From positions 35,345,282-35,409,281 of the forward strand of contig OZ018327.1 in NCBI GenBank assembly GCA_963969495.1: DNA of 64,000 nucleotides, written 5' to 3'. A program made the position numbers and the translations under genes. The notes under the pieces were generated by a model, which was not told the origin of the DNA, ran no database searches, and worked only from the letters and a program-made list of their open reading frames with translations. This document shows, piece by piece, positions 47,832 through 60,544 of this stretch. Position 1 is the stretch's first letter. The number at the start of each line of letters is the position of its first letter. This stretch comes from Ceratothoa steindachneri. Its lineage: Eukaryota; Arthropoda; Malacostraca; Isopoda; Cymothoidae.

Positions 47832-49067
47832 CAAGGGGTGGTCAATAAGTTTTGCAATTCGGATATAAGGAAACGAGATATGAGGAAAAGTGTTTTATTA
47901 ATTTTCAATATAACTACCCTCGACTTCAATGCACTTGCGCCACTTGTCCCTGAGGCTTCGAATTCCCGACAACCAGAAATCTCCCGAATGCTGTTCAATC
48001 TACTCCTGGACGGCGAGCTGGACATCTTCATCGTCCCGGCGTCCACGCAGTGCAGCCTTGAGCTGGTGGAATAAAAAGTAGTCGCTGAAAGCCAGATCTG
48101 GACTGTAGGGGGGATGGTTGAGCTCCTCGAATCCGCACTCGCACAGGGCTGCTTGTGCAACTCTGGCCTTGCAATTCGGATATAAGGAAAAGTGTTTTAT
48201 TATTTTTCAATATAACTACCCTCACCTTCAATGCACTTGCGCCACTTGTCCTGAGGCTTCGAATTCCCGACAACCAGAAATCTCCCGACTGCTGTTCAAT
48301 CCACTCCTGGACGGCGAGCTGGACATCTCCATCGTCCCCAAACGGGCGTCCACGCAGTGCAGCCTTGAGCTGGCGGAATAAAAAGTAGTTGCTAGGGGCC
48401 AGATCTGGACTGTAGGGGGGATGGTTGAGCTCCTCGAATCCGCACTCGCGCAGGGCAGCTTGTGCAACTCTGGACATGTGGACTTTGACGACGTTGAAGT
48501 TGATCATAGGGTGGGAGGTTTCTAGGGACCCAACGGGCAGTGAGTGACCTTGGTCATGGCCAAATTGTTGTGGATGATGATGATAACACTTCTATGTGAT
48601 ATTCCAAGTTCTCGCTCGATTTCTTCGACCTTCACCCGTCGATTTTCGAGGATCATTCTCTCCACACGGGCCACATTGTCCTCGTTGGTCACGTCTACGG
48701 GCGTCCTGGACGGGGGTCATCTTCAAGGGACTCACGACTATGGCGGAACTCCCTATTCCAGCGAGCAATGGTTGCATAGGAAGGGGCGGTGTCGGTGTAC
48801 ACTGCAACAATGCGTTCATGGATCTCTCTTGCATTCCTGCCTTCCTTGGTCAAAAATTTGATCACTGCGCGGTGCTCAACCTTCTCCATTGTTAAAAAAT
48901 TTGTGACTGACGATCTGCGCTCAGCTACTGCTTCTTAAATAGACGAGGCAGGAGCGTACGGCTGCACGTCCTGACTTGTCATAACTTGTCCTAACACCCC
49001 CACAAACAGCCATCCCCCTTCCCCTGTTTTTCCCTACCGATTTGCAAAACCTATTGACCACCCCTCG
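47832..49067 (-). mobile_element. Mariner element: internal deletion and duplicated 3' end
   Basis: Terminal inverted repeats: left CAAGGGGTGGTCAATAAGTT, right (reversed) CGAGGGGTGGTCAATAGGTT, each flanked by TA (47830-47831, 49068-49069). Length is 1236 bases. A block of about 315 bases from the transposase 3' end is present twice in tandem (about 47850-48168 and 48169-48485), while the middle of the gene is missing. Confidence 0.9.
47850..48889 (-). pseudogene. Mariner transposase, deleted and partly duplicated
   Basis: Starts at ATG 48889 with MEKVEHRAVIKFLTKEG and a two-part helix-turn-helix (PSYATIARWNREFRHSR, DDPRPGRP, then VEEIERELGIS). It then jumps to VHMSRVAQAALRECGFEEL and YSPDLAPSNYFLF, the third catalytic Asp block; the region bearing the first two Asp (TGDE..., HDN...) is lost. 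The C-terminal part is followed by a second, diverged copy of itself. The protein could still bind ends but not cut. It resembles the mariner family that gave rise to SETMAR-type transposases. Confidence 0.85.
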
Positions 49068-49069
49068 TA

Positions 49070-49923
49070 TTTCCTGCTCCTGAACAGCAGCGGGCATGGT
49101 TACAACTACCTCCCCCGCCTTAACCATTTTTCACACTGGACGGTACTAGTGAGCTTGGTCGCCAAATACTTAGATGATCGTAGAGCTTGCCGGCATCTCT
49201 TCGTGGTGTTTAGGATCTTCCTCACTAAGGGGTCTTGCCCAGCTCCAGTTTCGCTAACCTCTTCGTGAGGTCAGCGACTTCTATGAGAAAAGATACTGCA
49301 CCCTGCCACCTCTCAGAAAATCTTAGCAGCAGGTTCTTATCAATGGGTCGACCTGCCTGTGCTTTCCTGTTTGGGTGGTGTAGGCTATTGCGATAGCAAG
49401 CTGGTCAAGGAGTGTCGAGGGAGAGGATTTAGAGGAGTTGCCGTAGGAATGAACCCCATAGGAAATCCTGCTCCCATATGAAGATAGGATTTTATACTAA
49501 TTAGAAAAATAAATAGCCCCAATAATTCTAATATTTTAGCCAATCGGAATGGAAATAGAATATTATGTTTAAGAATAAACTTACTAATTAATCTTGCTAA
49601 GTTTAATCGACTAAAGAGAGAATTATTTCTATATCCAAAGTCAACGAGCGGAAATACACTAATGAGATGGTGTGGTCAACTTGACAGGTAGGCGTCTCAA
49701 CTTGATTCTCTTGATAGGAATGGCCTAAGTCCAAATAAAATTAGATGTAAACATCCGAAAATGCTCTAATCAGTAGGTAAATATTTGACATTTAAGATTA
49801 ACATAGTTTGGATTTCCTACGGTGTTTATAACTCAAATAATGATCGGACTGTCGCATTTCTTTTACTTAACATTCTCTCGCAAACACCCATACCTTGGCA
49901 AATTCGCTACGCACTCACACACA

Positions 49924-49925
<2 letters not shown>
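49070..49925. other. No recognisable gene
   Basis: Mixed-composition to about 49450 then AT-rich; no domain motif. Confidence 0.4.

Positions 49926-49993
<68 letters not shown>
49926..49993. repeat. (TA)n microsatellite
   Basis: About 67 bases of TA. No inverted-repeat element was seen on either side, unlike most other long TA tracts here. Confidence 0.95.
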
Positions 49994-49994
<1 letters not shown>

Positions 49995-50620
49995 AATACA
50001 CAATACCGGCTGTTGTTGAACTATTGATCGCGGGGGTGAGTGGATTACCTGTTATTAATAAAGGTTCAGCGCCAAATTGGAGCACCTTTAATACGAGATT
50101 GAGCCCCGATTGGTGGCGATTGATACAGTGGGGTGATTGATAAGCCCTGATTAATTGCAGGGGTGCCATTAATCAGCCCTGCGGCCCCGCCCATACAACG
50201 GCCCAGTTCAAATATTGTACATGATTACTTTCGCCCAATTATTATAACATAGAAGTAGTATATTGGTCCTTGAATATTTTCTTTGCCCCTCTGTCGTTTT
50301 AGGTCCGTGTGCGAATATCACTAAGTAATGTGCACCTACGTATGTGCATATGATCCAGGAGACGTGGTGGTTTAGCTGGAGGGCGGCCGAAGCTGACCCT
50401 CGAAAATTATCTTATTTGGAGGCCCTTTACTTCCTGGAGGGTCTTTAGGCAAAGGAGGAAAGGGAAGGAGGGGGGGGGGAGGCTCCAGCAAGCACCTGCG
50501 TACACACATGAACTCATTATCTTAGTCTCTCTCTTTCTCTTCTTATTATTCTTCTCTCTCACTCCAAGGACGTCTTGAGAGTCATATTCAAAGATTTTGT
50601 TTATTTGCGTAGTTCGTAGC
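49994..50620. other. No recognisable gene
   Basis: Unique-looking sequence with a short G run (50470-50480); no motif. Confidence 0.4.
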
Positions 50621-50935
50621 ATAAACGAGAGAGAGAGAGAGAGGAAAGGAGGAGAGAGAAAAAAACCGAGAGCGACAGATAAATAGATATATAAATAGAA
50701 AGAGAGATATAGATGAATAAATATAAAAATAGAGATATAGATAAAGAAAGAGAGCGATAGAAAGAAAGATATAGATAGAGAAAGAGCGAGATCGATAGAT
50801 AGATAGATATAGGCAGAGGAAAAAAAGAGATAGATAGACAGGGAGAGATATAGAAAGAGAAAGATATAGATAGAGGAGAGAAAGAGAGATATATAAATAG
50901 AGAGAGATGGCAGAATGATAGAGGGAAAATATACA
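50621..50935. repeat. Purine-rich (GA)n/(GATA)n tract
   Basis: Irregular AGAGAGATATAGATA repeats. The hydrophobic minus-strand frames are compositional. Confidence 0.9.
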
Positions 50936-51114
50936 CAAAAATAAGATATATTAAGAATGGATGAAGATGCGAACCATTGCAACCGTAACTCTTGCAAGCC
51001 TTAAGTACTTAGGAACCAACTGCTACTATAACAACTAGAAACCACTCACAGGGGGCACAGCTCTCCTAAATGTCAGTAATTGCCTCTTGTCGCATTCCTA
51101 AAGAAAGTAAATAA

Positions 51115-51420
51115 TGATCCAGAATCCGGCTCAGGATTTGGATCCGCCCCTAAATCTAACCCACTCTATTGTGGTTACCTTAACCCCCCACCTCATCTTC
51201 GCCGCCACCCCCATTACAAAATATCAGCGAAATCCGTGAATATATTTTTCATATATTTTCTATAAGAGATAGAATAAGTGATCAGATTGCGGATCCGTCT
51301 CCAAATCCGCTACAAAATTTTATCGAGATCCGTCAATGGCATTTTGAGATTTCTTGTACACAAACAAACGCGGCATATCACATAACCTCCGCCCAACTGT
51401 GTTGGCGGGTGTAAATAATA
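51115..51420. repeat. Dispersed-repeat-like segment, two diverged halves
   Basis: Contains GATCCAGAATCCGG, AAATCCGTGAAT and AGATCCGTCAATGG, then ACAAACAAACGCGG and CATAACCTCC. This style of sequence recurs in many invertebrate and fish genomes, as I recall. Halves at about 51115-51245 and 51280-51420 resemble each other. Family not identified. Confidence 0.4.
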
Positions 51421-51769
51421 ATATTACTAATAACGACCAGTAGTACTCGGCAGAACCATTGATAACCATTTAAGTTCTATTGAGAGCTGATGGCCCTGTG
51501 TTTCGTTGTAAATAGTGGGGGTCTCAGCCGTGGCTTTACGCCCCCCCTCTCCCTAACATGATTATTGGGCTGCCAAGAAAATGCATGATTCTCGGTGTCT
51601 TGCATTACATAGGAATCCGATAATTGTGGGTAATCCTGCGATTGAGTCTGTCTTTTTTTTACTCTTCCCCTGTCAATCTTGTCATTGGTTATGGACAGAT
51701 TAATGGGAAAACCTTGGGAGAAGGACCTGGTAGGTAATGTTAGATCCAAAGGTGTTCTATCGATCGGTC
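51421..51769. other. No recognisable feature
   Basis: Short frames only. Confidence 0.4.
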
Positions 51770-52195
51770 TCATGGTATTCGCCTGTTTCTGATTTGTTTG
51801 TTTTATTTATATACTACTGTTTTTTTTGTGTTTTTGCCTGTTACTTTGTGTTTCTGTCTCCCCCGGGTGTGTTTGTGTCTGTTTTTCGCCAGTGGACATG
51901 TCTGTTCTTCACGTTCGAGTGGATGTTTCTGTCTGTTTTAGTTTGTATTTAACAGACAAATTGCATAGTCTAGAACTAGTTCGATACCTGTTTCTGCTTT
52001 GTCTGTTTTATGTACCCCTGATTGTTTTTGTGTGTGTATGCGTGTTTTGTCTGTTACCTTGTGTGCTTCTGTCTCCCCGGGTGTGATTTGTCTAGTTTTC
52101 GTGAGTGGACCTGTCTGTTATGGCTGTTCGCATGAATGTTTCGGTCTGTTTGTCTTTAACAGTTTTACAGCTAACATGCATTTGTGACTGTACTA
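51770..52195. repeat. Two-copy tandem duplication, about 205 bp
   Basis: GT-rich copies at about 51780-51985 and 51986-52195 share CCTGTTTCTG, TGTTACTTTGTGTTTCTGTC and GAACTAGTT. They are diverged. Confidence 0.7.
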
Positions 52196-52843
52196 GTTAG
52201 TCGAACTAGTTATATGCCTGTTAGGCACTTGTGCTAATATATAATAATGCTTTATTTCCTTTTGTAAGGAATTTCCAAATGCACACATACTTTCACACAG
52301 GTAAACATACATACCAGCAATTCTTACCAACCGCCAGAATTTCTCTCAAAACTCCAAAGATCTTCAAATAAAGCCCGGGAATTGTTCGTCTTATTAAAGA
52401 GCGCGAAATCTCCCCATGCGCTTAGTGTGTTTATGTGAGTGGTAGTTGATAGACGGCCTAATGATGGCTGTCAAGGGGCTCTGAAGGATCTATGAGCCGC
52501 TTTTCATTTAAAATTGGAGGGTTCGAATCCATTTGAATCCCCCCTTTGTGTTAATGGCGCCTTAATGATGCTACACACCAGAATGACATTTAAATGAACC
52601 ACGAGATGCGCTCGCACACATACAGTATGTCTGCATGGACGTATACAGACTGATTATTTACTCTATACATAAACATACATAGGGTTCAATCTCGAAATAA
52701 AAATTCGTCTAGAACACGGTTTTACGCTCGGCAGAAGTATGGTTCGAGTCCCGATGATACGTCATACTTTCTCCATTCGTCGATTGTATTTTTTTAATTT
52801 TCTACAAAGCTACTCGCACACCTTAGATACATATCTACATGTG
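52196..52843. other. No gene; B-box-like motifs
   Basis: GGGTTCGAATCC at 52530-52541 and GGTTCGAGTCCC near 52741 match pol III B boxes, but neither has a convincing A box. They may be tRNA-derived remnants. Confidence 0.35.
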
Positions 52844-53505
52844 TACCGATGACAAACGCTTCAATCGATCAGAGGTCTAAAACTAGTGGTACACACTTAT
52901 CTGCATGTGTACCGATGACAAACAATTCAATCTATCATAGGTCTAGAACTAGTGGTATACACTTATCTACATATGTACCAATATCAAATAGTTCAATCTA
53001 TCATAGGTCTAGAACTAGGGGTACACATTTATCTACATGTGTACCGATATCAAACAGTTCAATCTATCATAGGTCTAGAACTAGGGGTACACATTTATCT
53101 ACATGTGTACCGATATCAAACAGTTCAATCTATCATAGGTCTAGAACTAGGGGTACACATTTATCTACATGTGTACCGATGTCAAACAGTTCAATCTATC
53201 ATAGGTCTAGAGCTAGTGGTACACATTTATCTACATGTGTACCGATATCAAACAGTTCAATCTATCATAGGTCTAGAACTAGGGGTACACATTTATCTAC
53301 ATGTGTACCGATATCAAACAGTTCAATCTATCATAGGTCTAGAACTAGGGGTACACATTTATCCACATGTGTACCGAGGACAAACAATATCATAGGTCTA
53401 GAGCTAGTGGTACACACTTATCTACATGTGTACCGATGACAAACAATTTAATCTATCATAGGTCTATAACTTCACGTTTGAAGTTATCTACATGTGTACC
53501 GATGG
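52844..53505. repeat. 66-bp minisatellite with an internal palindrome
   Basis: About ten copies of a 66-bp unit. Each contains GTACACATTTATCTACATGT followed by GTAC, so GTACACAT pairs with ATGTGTAC over an 8-base spacer. Units at 53030-53360 are nearly identical. The period is a multiple of three, which explains the long repetitive frames. Confidence 0.95.
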
Positions 53506-54839
<1,334 letters not shown>

Positions 54840-55015
54840 CAGACAAGATAGAGAGACAGACAAACGAAAAGAAAGTAAAGGACAGACAAAAATAAAGTAA
54901 AGGAAAGACAAAAATAAAGTAAAGGACAGACAAAAGGAAACCAAAGGACAGACAGACAAACAAAAAGAAACTAAAGAACAGACAGACAAACAAAAATAAA
55001 AAGGTCCAGGGAGAT
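54840..55015. repeat. Irregular AAAGGACAGACAAA repeat
   Basis: Tandem variants of AAAGTAAAGGACAGACAAAA, clearly related to the array at 55410-55800. Confidence 0.85.
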
Positions 55016-55409
55016 AGATCCATGAGAAAATAAGAAATAAATAAATAAACAGGCAAATATGAGTGTAAATAGACAATACGGAAATGCGCTAGATAATAAA
55101 AAAACAGACAGGTAGAAAACAGAAAACAGTCGTGTATATGTGTAGAGATTTAAACAGAAATATAATAAGAAAAGAGTAATAGAAGATTAAACAACTAAAT
55201 CAGAGAAATAAATCGATTCAAATATTAACAAGGATATAAACAAGGAGATGTCATAAGGAATAGGAGAAACTTAAAGGACATTACCCCCACCCCATATCGA
55301 GGGGGTACTTTTTTTTTGCGAGGCCATAAAATACAGCTTGAGAAAAAGACATAGTAGAGATGAAAGCTCTCCCCACGCACCTTTGTGGGCACCGAAAAGC
55401 GAAAACGGA
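55016..55409. other. Intervening AT-rich sequence
   Basis: Purine-rich sequence between two arrays of one repeat family; no gene. Confidence 0.5.
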
Positions 55410-55800
55410 AAAATATACAAACAAAAAGAAACTAAAGGACAGACTATCAAACAAAAAGAAACTAAAGGACAGACTATCAAACAAAAAGAAACTAAAGGAC
55501 AGACTATCAAACAAAAAGAAACTAAAGGACAGACTATCAAACAAAAAGAAACTAAAGGACAGACTATCAAACAAAAAGAAACTAAAGGACAGACTATCAA
55601 ACAAAAAGAAACTAAAGGACAAACTATCAAACAAAAAGAAACTAAAAGGCAGATTAACAAACAAAAGTAAACTAAAGGACAGACAAAAAAGAAACTAAAG
55701 GACAAATAGACAAACAAAAGGAAACTAAAGGACAGACTATCAAACAAAATGAAACTAAAGGACAGACAGATAAACAAAAGGAAACTAAAGGGCAGACAGG
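55410..55800. repeat. 30-bp minisatellite
   Basis: About 12 copies of AACAAAAAGAAACTAAAGGA plus CAGACTATCA. The first eight are almost identical, and the later ones degrade and vary in length. Confidence 0.95.
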
Positions 55801-57179
55801 AACCAGGAAAATACATCAATGGGAAATTAAGGAATACATAAGAAACAGGAATTTGAATAGCAAAGCTGATAACCTATCTGTATGAAAGTTACTAGGAACA
55901 ACTTCCATTTGGATCTATCTCATGTCTTTAATTACGACTATAGCCATTCTACATGAGAAGTGTTAGGAACTAAAAACCATTCTGTCCATTTGATACTTGA
56001 ATTGTTCGAAGTTGAACCTAGTAACTCATCTGTGGCTTATTCCATCTGTCAAGTAGTTACCCACCAAAGTCATCCTGACTCGCAAAAGTTCAAGCTCTCA
56101 ACCATGGTTCTTATTTCTTTTCTGGTAAAGGAATACACAACTTTGAACACTACAAGTCGACCGCACATTTTACTAGTCTCTAGCAAAATGAGACTTATCT
56201 CTCCCAGTTACATATGATAATTTCAATACTTAATTGAAAGAATCAGTCTCGTTGCTAGAGTTTATAACTGTTCCAGTTGTTCGATGTCTTTCTGAAGGTT
56301 GGGTGCCAGAAGTGGACCGCGTACTCCAAGTGCGGTCGTACCAACGAATTGATAGACTGGTACTGACAAAATAACAAAGTTGAAGACTAATAGACAGACA
56401 TGTAAATAGATAGACACCCCATAAATAGACTCTTACACAAAATGGCAAGTAAAATATCTAAATTATTTAGGAATATTTATAGATCGATCTATAGATAAAA
56501 CGACAAAAATATCGACTAAAAATAAAAGATAACAAATTTGTACAAAAGTCCTACACGACCCCCTAAAAAAACACCATGTACACCTGTGAAAACATTGGTG
56601 CTTATGTATAATCGAGTATATGTACGTATGTACGTTTACAGAGATGAGCACAGTGTATTTATGGTTAAAGGGGCGGTGAATCGTAGATGTTGATGGGGGC
56701 GTGTAATCGCTCCCTAAATTAGTCCGGTAGGAGGGTGGGGGAGACGAATCCCCTTCTAAGTGGGAGGGGAAACAGTCCCCTCCCCCATCGACCGCCGGAA
56801 GGAGCTCCTGTTCTCAACTTCCGACACGTTAATAAATGGCGCTTAGCGCAATCCTGACTCTAAAGTGGCGCTTTCTTTGTCTTTTCTGCGATGGGTCTTT
56901 ATTCGGGGTTTTGTTTTCGAATTGCGGATTCTTTACTCTGCTCTTTTTTAATTGTTTTTTTTCGCTTCTCCCTCGGCGGATGTTTATCACCGATTGTTTT
57001 TCGTGTTTTTAAAAATTATTTTGTTTCACTTTTTTGTCTTTATCTGAATTATTGTCTTTGTGACTTTGGGGATTTATCAGCGTTTCTTTATTCGTTTAAT
57101 TTAATCTTTGTTCGTGGATAGACATTAAATGCATCAAGATCTTCTGGGTAGTCACCTCCCACCCCTCACCCCCCTTTGT
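55801..57179. other. No recognisable gene
   Basis: Frames at 55960-56217 and 56891-57121 have no domain motif. A T-rich stretch at 56930-57110 resembles transcribed intron or random sequence. Confidence 0.4.
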
Positions 57180-57187
57180 CCTTCTCT

Positions 57188-57225
<38 letters not shown>

Positions 57226-57589
57226 TCTTCTTCTTTTGCATTTCTTTTTCTCTCGTTCTTTTTCTTTTCTTTCTTTCTCGCTCTCCCCCTCTCCCTTTTT
57301 CTTTCTGTTTGTCTCCCTCTCTTTCTTTCTATATCGCTCTCTTTCTTTTTCTCTCTCTCCTTCTCCCTCTCTTTCTTTCTCTCTCTCGCTCTCCCTCTCG
57401 ATCCTTCTCACTTCTCTTTCTTTCGTTCTCTCTCACTCCTCCTTTCTTTCTTTCTTTCTCTCTCGCTTTCCTTTATTCCTTTCTTTCTCTCTCATTCTCC
57501 CTCTCTCTCCCTTCTTCTCTTTTTTCTCTCTTCTTTCTCACTCTTCTTCTCTTTCATTCTTTCTCTCTCACTCCTCCTTTCTTTCTTTT

Positions 57590-57626
<37 letters not shown>
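57180..57626. repeat. Long polypyrimidine tract
   Basis: About 450 bases almost wholly C/T, with a (CA)n interruption at 57202-57224. Mirror-like CT stretches could form triplex structure (inference). Confidence 0.9.
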
Positions 57627-57922
57627 AACCCCTCGGAACAATGAAAGAGAAATAGTACACCAGCCGACCAGAGTCCATGGATTTGGGCAGTTCATATGAG
57701 GGTGAGGACAGACATAAGGAAAATGGAGATGAACCACGATAAAAGCGCGGGACAATTGATAAAAAGAATAAGAAAAAACAGAAGAAAATAAAAGCGGAGA
57801 GATAAGAAGATGAATGAGCAGAAGGAGAATACGATAATAATAATAATAATAATACTTAATCTTAGTAATGAAAAATAAAAGGAAACGAGGATTCCGAGCC
57901 GGCGGGAAGGTGAACCGCCAAA

Positions 57923-57983
<61 letters not shown>

Positions 57984-58839
57984 TGGGGATGAGCACCAAA
58001 CAAGTTTGTTTTGCTCTGTTGAGCAGGGCAATTGAACTGGTTTCAAGGAGTACACACAAATGCATCCGGACGCACACGTATCCGTACACACAGGCATACG
58101 CAACCTTAAAAATTGGACATGAACCTGGTTATGAATAGTACGGGGCCCAGTAACACCCCTGTAGGGTTATGAATAGGCTAGTTCAAGATACGCACACATT
58201 CGTGCACATCATTTAACTACACACAATTAACTGCATGTTATTTATTGCACTTACATACATGACAGTTTGCTTGGTAATTTGTTTACATAACTATACGTAG
58301 TGTTTAAACACATGGGTGATAACTACACCCATGATCTATTGAGACCCTAAAGAGAGTTGCGAGGTATCCCTGGCAAGCGAGAGCTTTTCCCCTCTTAGTT
58401 ATTTCATGTTCGTCTTAGATAACGCAAGCATCCTAAATATTCCTATTTCACTATCTTATTATCATTATTATTACTATTATTATTAAGTTTCATGTTCGTC
58501 TTAGATAACGCAAACATCCACAATCTCCTATTAAAATATTACTATTGGAATAGTGGGACCTTTAGTACAACTGGTAATTATTAATATAGTATTAGTAGTA
58601 TTCTGTAGATATGTTGAGTGTTTGTTGCGAAGAAGTGGCTCGAAGATGGAGTGTGGGGTTGGAGTGCTTAAGGGAGGTGGATAGGGGTTAAGTCAATGAC
58701 CTTTGAGGTTACCTGACGAGGTAAGACAAAGGAAAATAAAACCACTATTTTAGTCGAATTCAAAGGAAATGTTTGACTTTTTTTATATATATATATAAAT
58801 TGTCATGAAAATAATCCATTCTCTCTTGTTTCGTGTATG

Positions 58840-58842
<3 letters not shown>
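57627..58842. other. No gene; (CA)n and a short direct repeat
   Basis: (CA)n at 57925-57980. A 30-base direct repeat (ATGTTCGTCTTAGATAACGC core) lies at about 58406-58436 and 58488-58518 on either side of an ATT run. Confidence 0.6.

Positions 58843-58909
<67 letters not shown>
58843..58909. repeat. (TA)n microsatellite
   Basis: About 67 bases of TA, 45 bases left of PLE fragment 2. Confidence 0.95.
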
Positions 58910-58915
<6 letters not shown>

Positions 58916-58953
58916 GAAAAACTCACAAAGTATCATGTGAGGGTAGCAAATGA

Positions 58954-59598
58954 ATGCAATGTCCCGCAGGAAAAAATGAAATGGTGTTTCCGAGTACTTT
59001 CGAACTTTATTAACATAATAAATATAATGTCCGAAGAGGGAAAGATAACAGTGCTTTCTTTGTCCATATGTCAGATAAGGACCATCTAATTAACTGGAAC
59101 TCGGCCAAATTTATTTATCGTTCCAATGACCCTATAAAAAGGAACATCATTGAATGTGCTTTTATAAGGCAATGTGATAATTTTAACCTTTCCCCTGGTT
59201 TATATAAAATAGATGCTATAATTAAAAGACTAATACTTAAAGAAATTAGTTTGAACTTTTGTCCTTAGTTTTATATACATTCTTTAGTTATGTGGACCCA
59301 TTTTGTTTTTTAATTATGTCACTGCTCTGTTATGTACATTGTATTTTCCCCATTCTTTCGCTCCTCGTTTCTTATAATCTCCCTCGTTAGGCTATCTCCA
59401 TTTCTTTTAATCTGTTACCATTTCGTCTTCTGAGTTTGACCTTACTACCTGCTTCTTGTCATTCTTAATGTGAATCTTTACCTTCCCCTTCCGTCTTCCT
59501 CCTTGGTGATTTCTTGTAGTTATCCTTGATAAGGAACTTAACAAAGTTCGAAAGTACTCGGAAACACCATTTCATTTTTTCCTGCGGGACATTGCATT

Positions 59599-59601
<3 letters not shown>
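58954..59601 (+). mobile_element. PLE fragment 2 with short inverted ends
   Basis: The left arm (58954-59012) contains GCAATGTCCCGCAGGAAAAA and GGTGTTTCCGAGTACTTTCG. The right arm (59541-59601) is its reverse complement and ends at (TA)n. The interior is only the last part of a PLE coding region plus about 270 bases of 3' UTR. Confidence 0.75.
59068..59268 (+). pseudogene. PLE endonuclease C-terminal fragment
   Basis: 66 codons: DHLINWNSAKFIYRSND, then KRNIIECAFIRQ and FNLSPGLYKID. This matches the region after the GIY-YIG core in PLEs (compare QIDYSKAQII / RKRKIVESILIG in PLE 1). The GIY-YIG itself and the whole RT are missing. Confidence 0.7.

Positions 59602-59685
<84 letters not shown>
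59602..59685. repeat. (TA)n microsatellite
   Basis: About 84 bases of TA directly right of PLE fragment 2. Confidence 0.95.
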
Positions 59686-59689
<4 letters not shown>

Positions 59690-59730
59690 GAAAATCACAT
59701 GATACTTGATATATAATAGATGTATTTTAA

Positions 59731-60052
59731 AGGCCCAAAGAAATGAAAACAGGTTACATAACCCTGAAAAACGCTATGGAAATTAAGATTACGTGTACTA
59801 TTGAAGCTTAAGAAAAAATAAGATATAGTAGCAGAAAAATTAGGGGCAACTATTTTAACGGTTATCAGAAAATGAACAAAGAAGTAGGATTTGAACTTGT
59901 GTCATAAAGCGCTCTTCGCTAAAATGACCACGACGCTCATCGCCAGAGCTACCATCCTCAACCCCTTGAGGATGGTAGCTTCAATGATACACGTAATCAT
60001 AATTTTCTTAGCGTTTTTCCGGATTGTGTTACCAGTTTTCATTTCTTTGGGC

Positions 60053-60056
<4 letters not shown>
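59731..60056. mobile_element. Foldback element 2 with tRNA-like core
   Basis: The left arm (59731-59812: GCCCAAAGAAATGAAAAC, AAAAACGCTA, GATTACGTGTA, ATTGAAGCT) returns inverted at 59970-60056. A minus-strand tRNA-like core lies at about 59965-59870 with TAGCTCTGGCGATGAGCG (A box) and AGTTCAAATCC (B box). A perfect 14-base hairpin GCTACCATCCTCAA sits at 59948-59979. The element abuts (TA)n on the right. It has the same architecture as foldbacks 1 and 3 but different arm sequences. Confidence 0.8.

Positions 60057-60058
<2 letters not shown>

Positions 60059-60108
<50 letters not shown>
60059..60108. repeat. (TA)n microsatellite
   Basis: About 50 bases of TA separating foldback elements 2 and 3. 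Confidence 0.95.
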
Positions 60109-60109
<1 letters not shown>

Positions 60110-60111
<2 letters not shown>

Positions 60112-60443
60112 CTTTCATGTGAATGAAAATGAATCCAACAAACCACAAGAAACAGAAAGCAGGAAAGATTTTCTTTGGAAATATTATTTCCTAATTCGCA
60201 ACAACTTCCGTACAGGGGTGGGATTTGAACCGTGCACACTGAGCAGCGAGCATCCGCGTAGCTAAGTGGCCTAAGAGATGAGCTAATTGAAATCAAAGCG
60301 GTTGCTTACTGCCTCAGTGTGCATGGTTCGAATCCCACCCATGTACGGAATTATTTGCGAATTAGGAAATAATATTTCCAAAGAAAGATTTTTCCCGTTT
60401 TCTGTTTCTTGCGGTTTGTTGGATTCATTTTCATTCACATGAA

Positions 60444-60446
<3 letters not shown>
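60110..60446. mobile_element. Foldback element 3 with tRNA-like core
   Basis: Bounded by (TA)n on both sides. Arms of about 150 bases: left TCTTTCATGTGAATGAAAAT, then AATCCAACAAACC, AGAAACAGAAA and GGTGGGATTTGAACC; right the inverse, ending CATTCACATGAAAGA. The plus-strand core reads TAGCTAAGTGGCCTAAG (A box) and GGTTCGAATCCCACCC (B box), spaced like a long-variable-arm (Leu/Ser-type) tRNA. Arm sequence is shared with foldback 1 at 34529-34818. Confidence 0.9.

Positions 60447-60495
<49 letters not shown>
60447..60495. repeat. (TA)n microsatellite
   Basis: About 48 bases of TA on the right of foldback 3. Confidence 0.95.
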
Positions 60496-60497
<2 letters not shown>

Positions 60498-60544
60498 TTT
60501 AATTTACCAACGTTGCATGTTAAAGACTTGAAGGATTGTCGTAG

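Noticed and set aside
52844..53505. A CRISPR array
   Set aside because: Units are contiguous tandem copies without distinct spacers, and the DNA is clearly eukaryotic.
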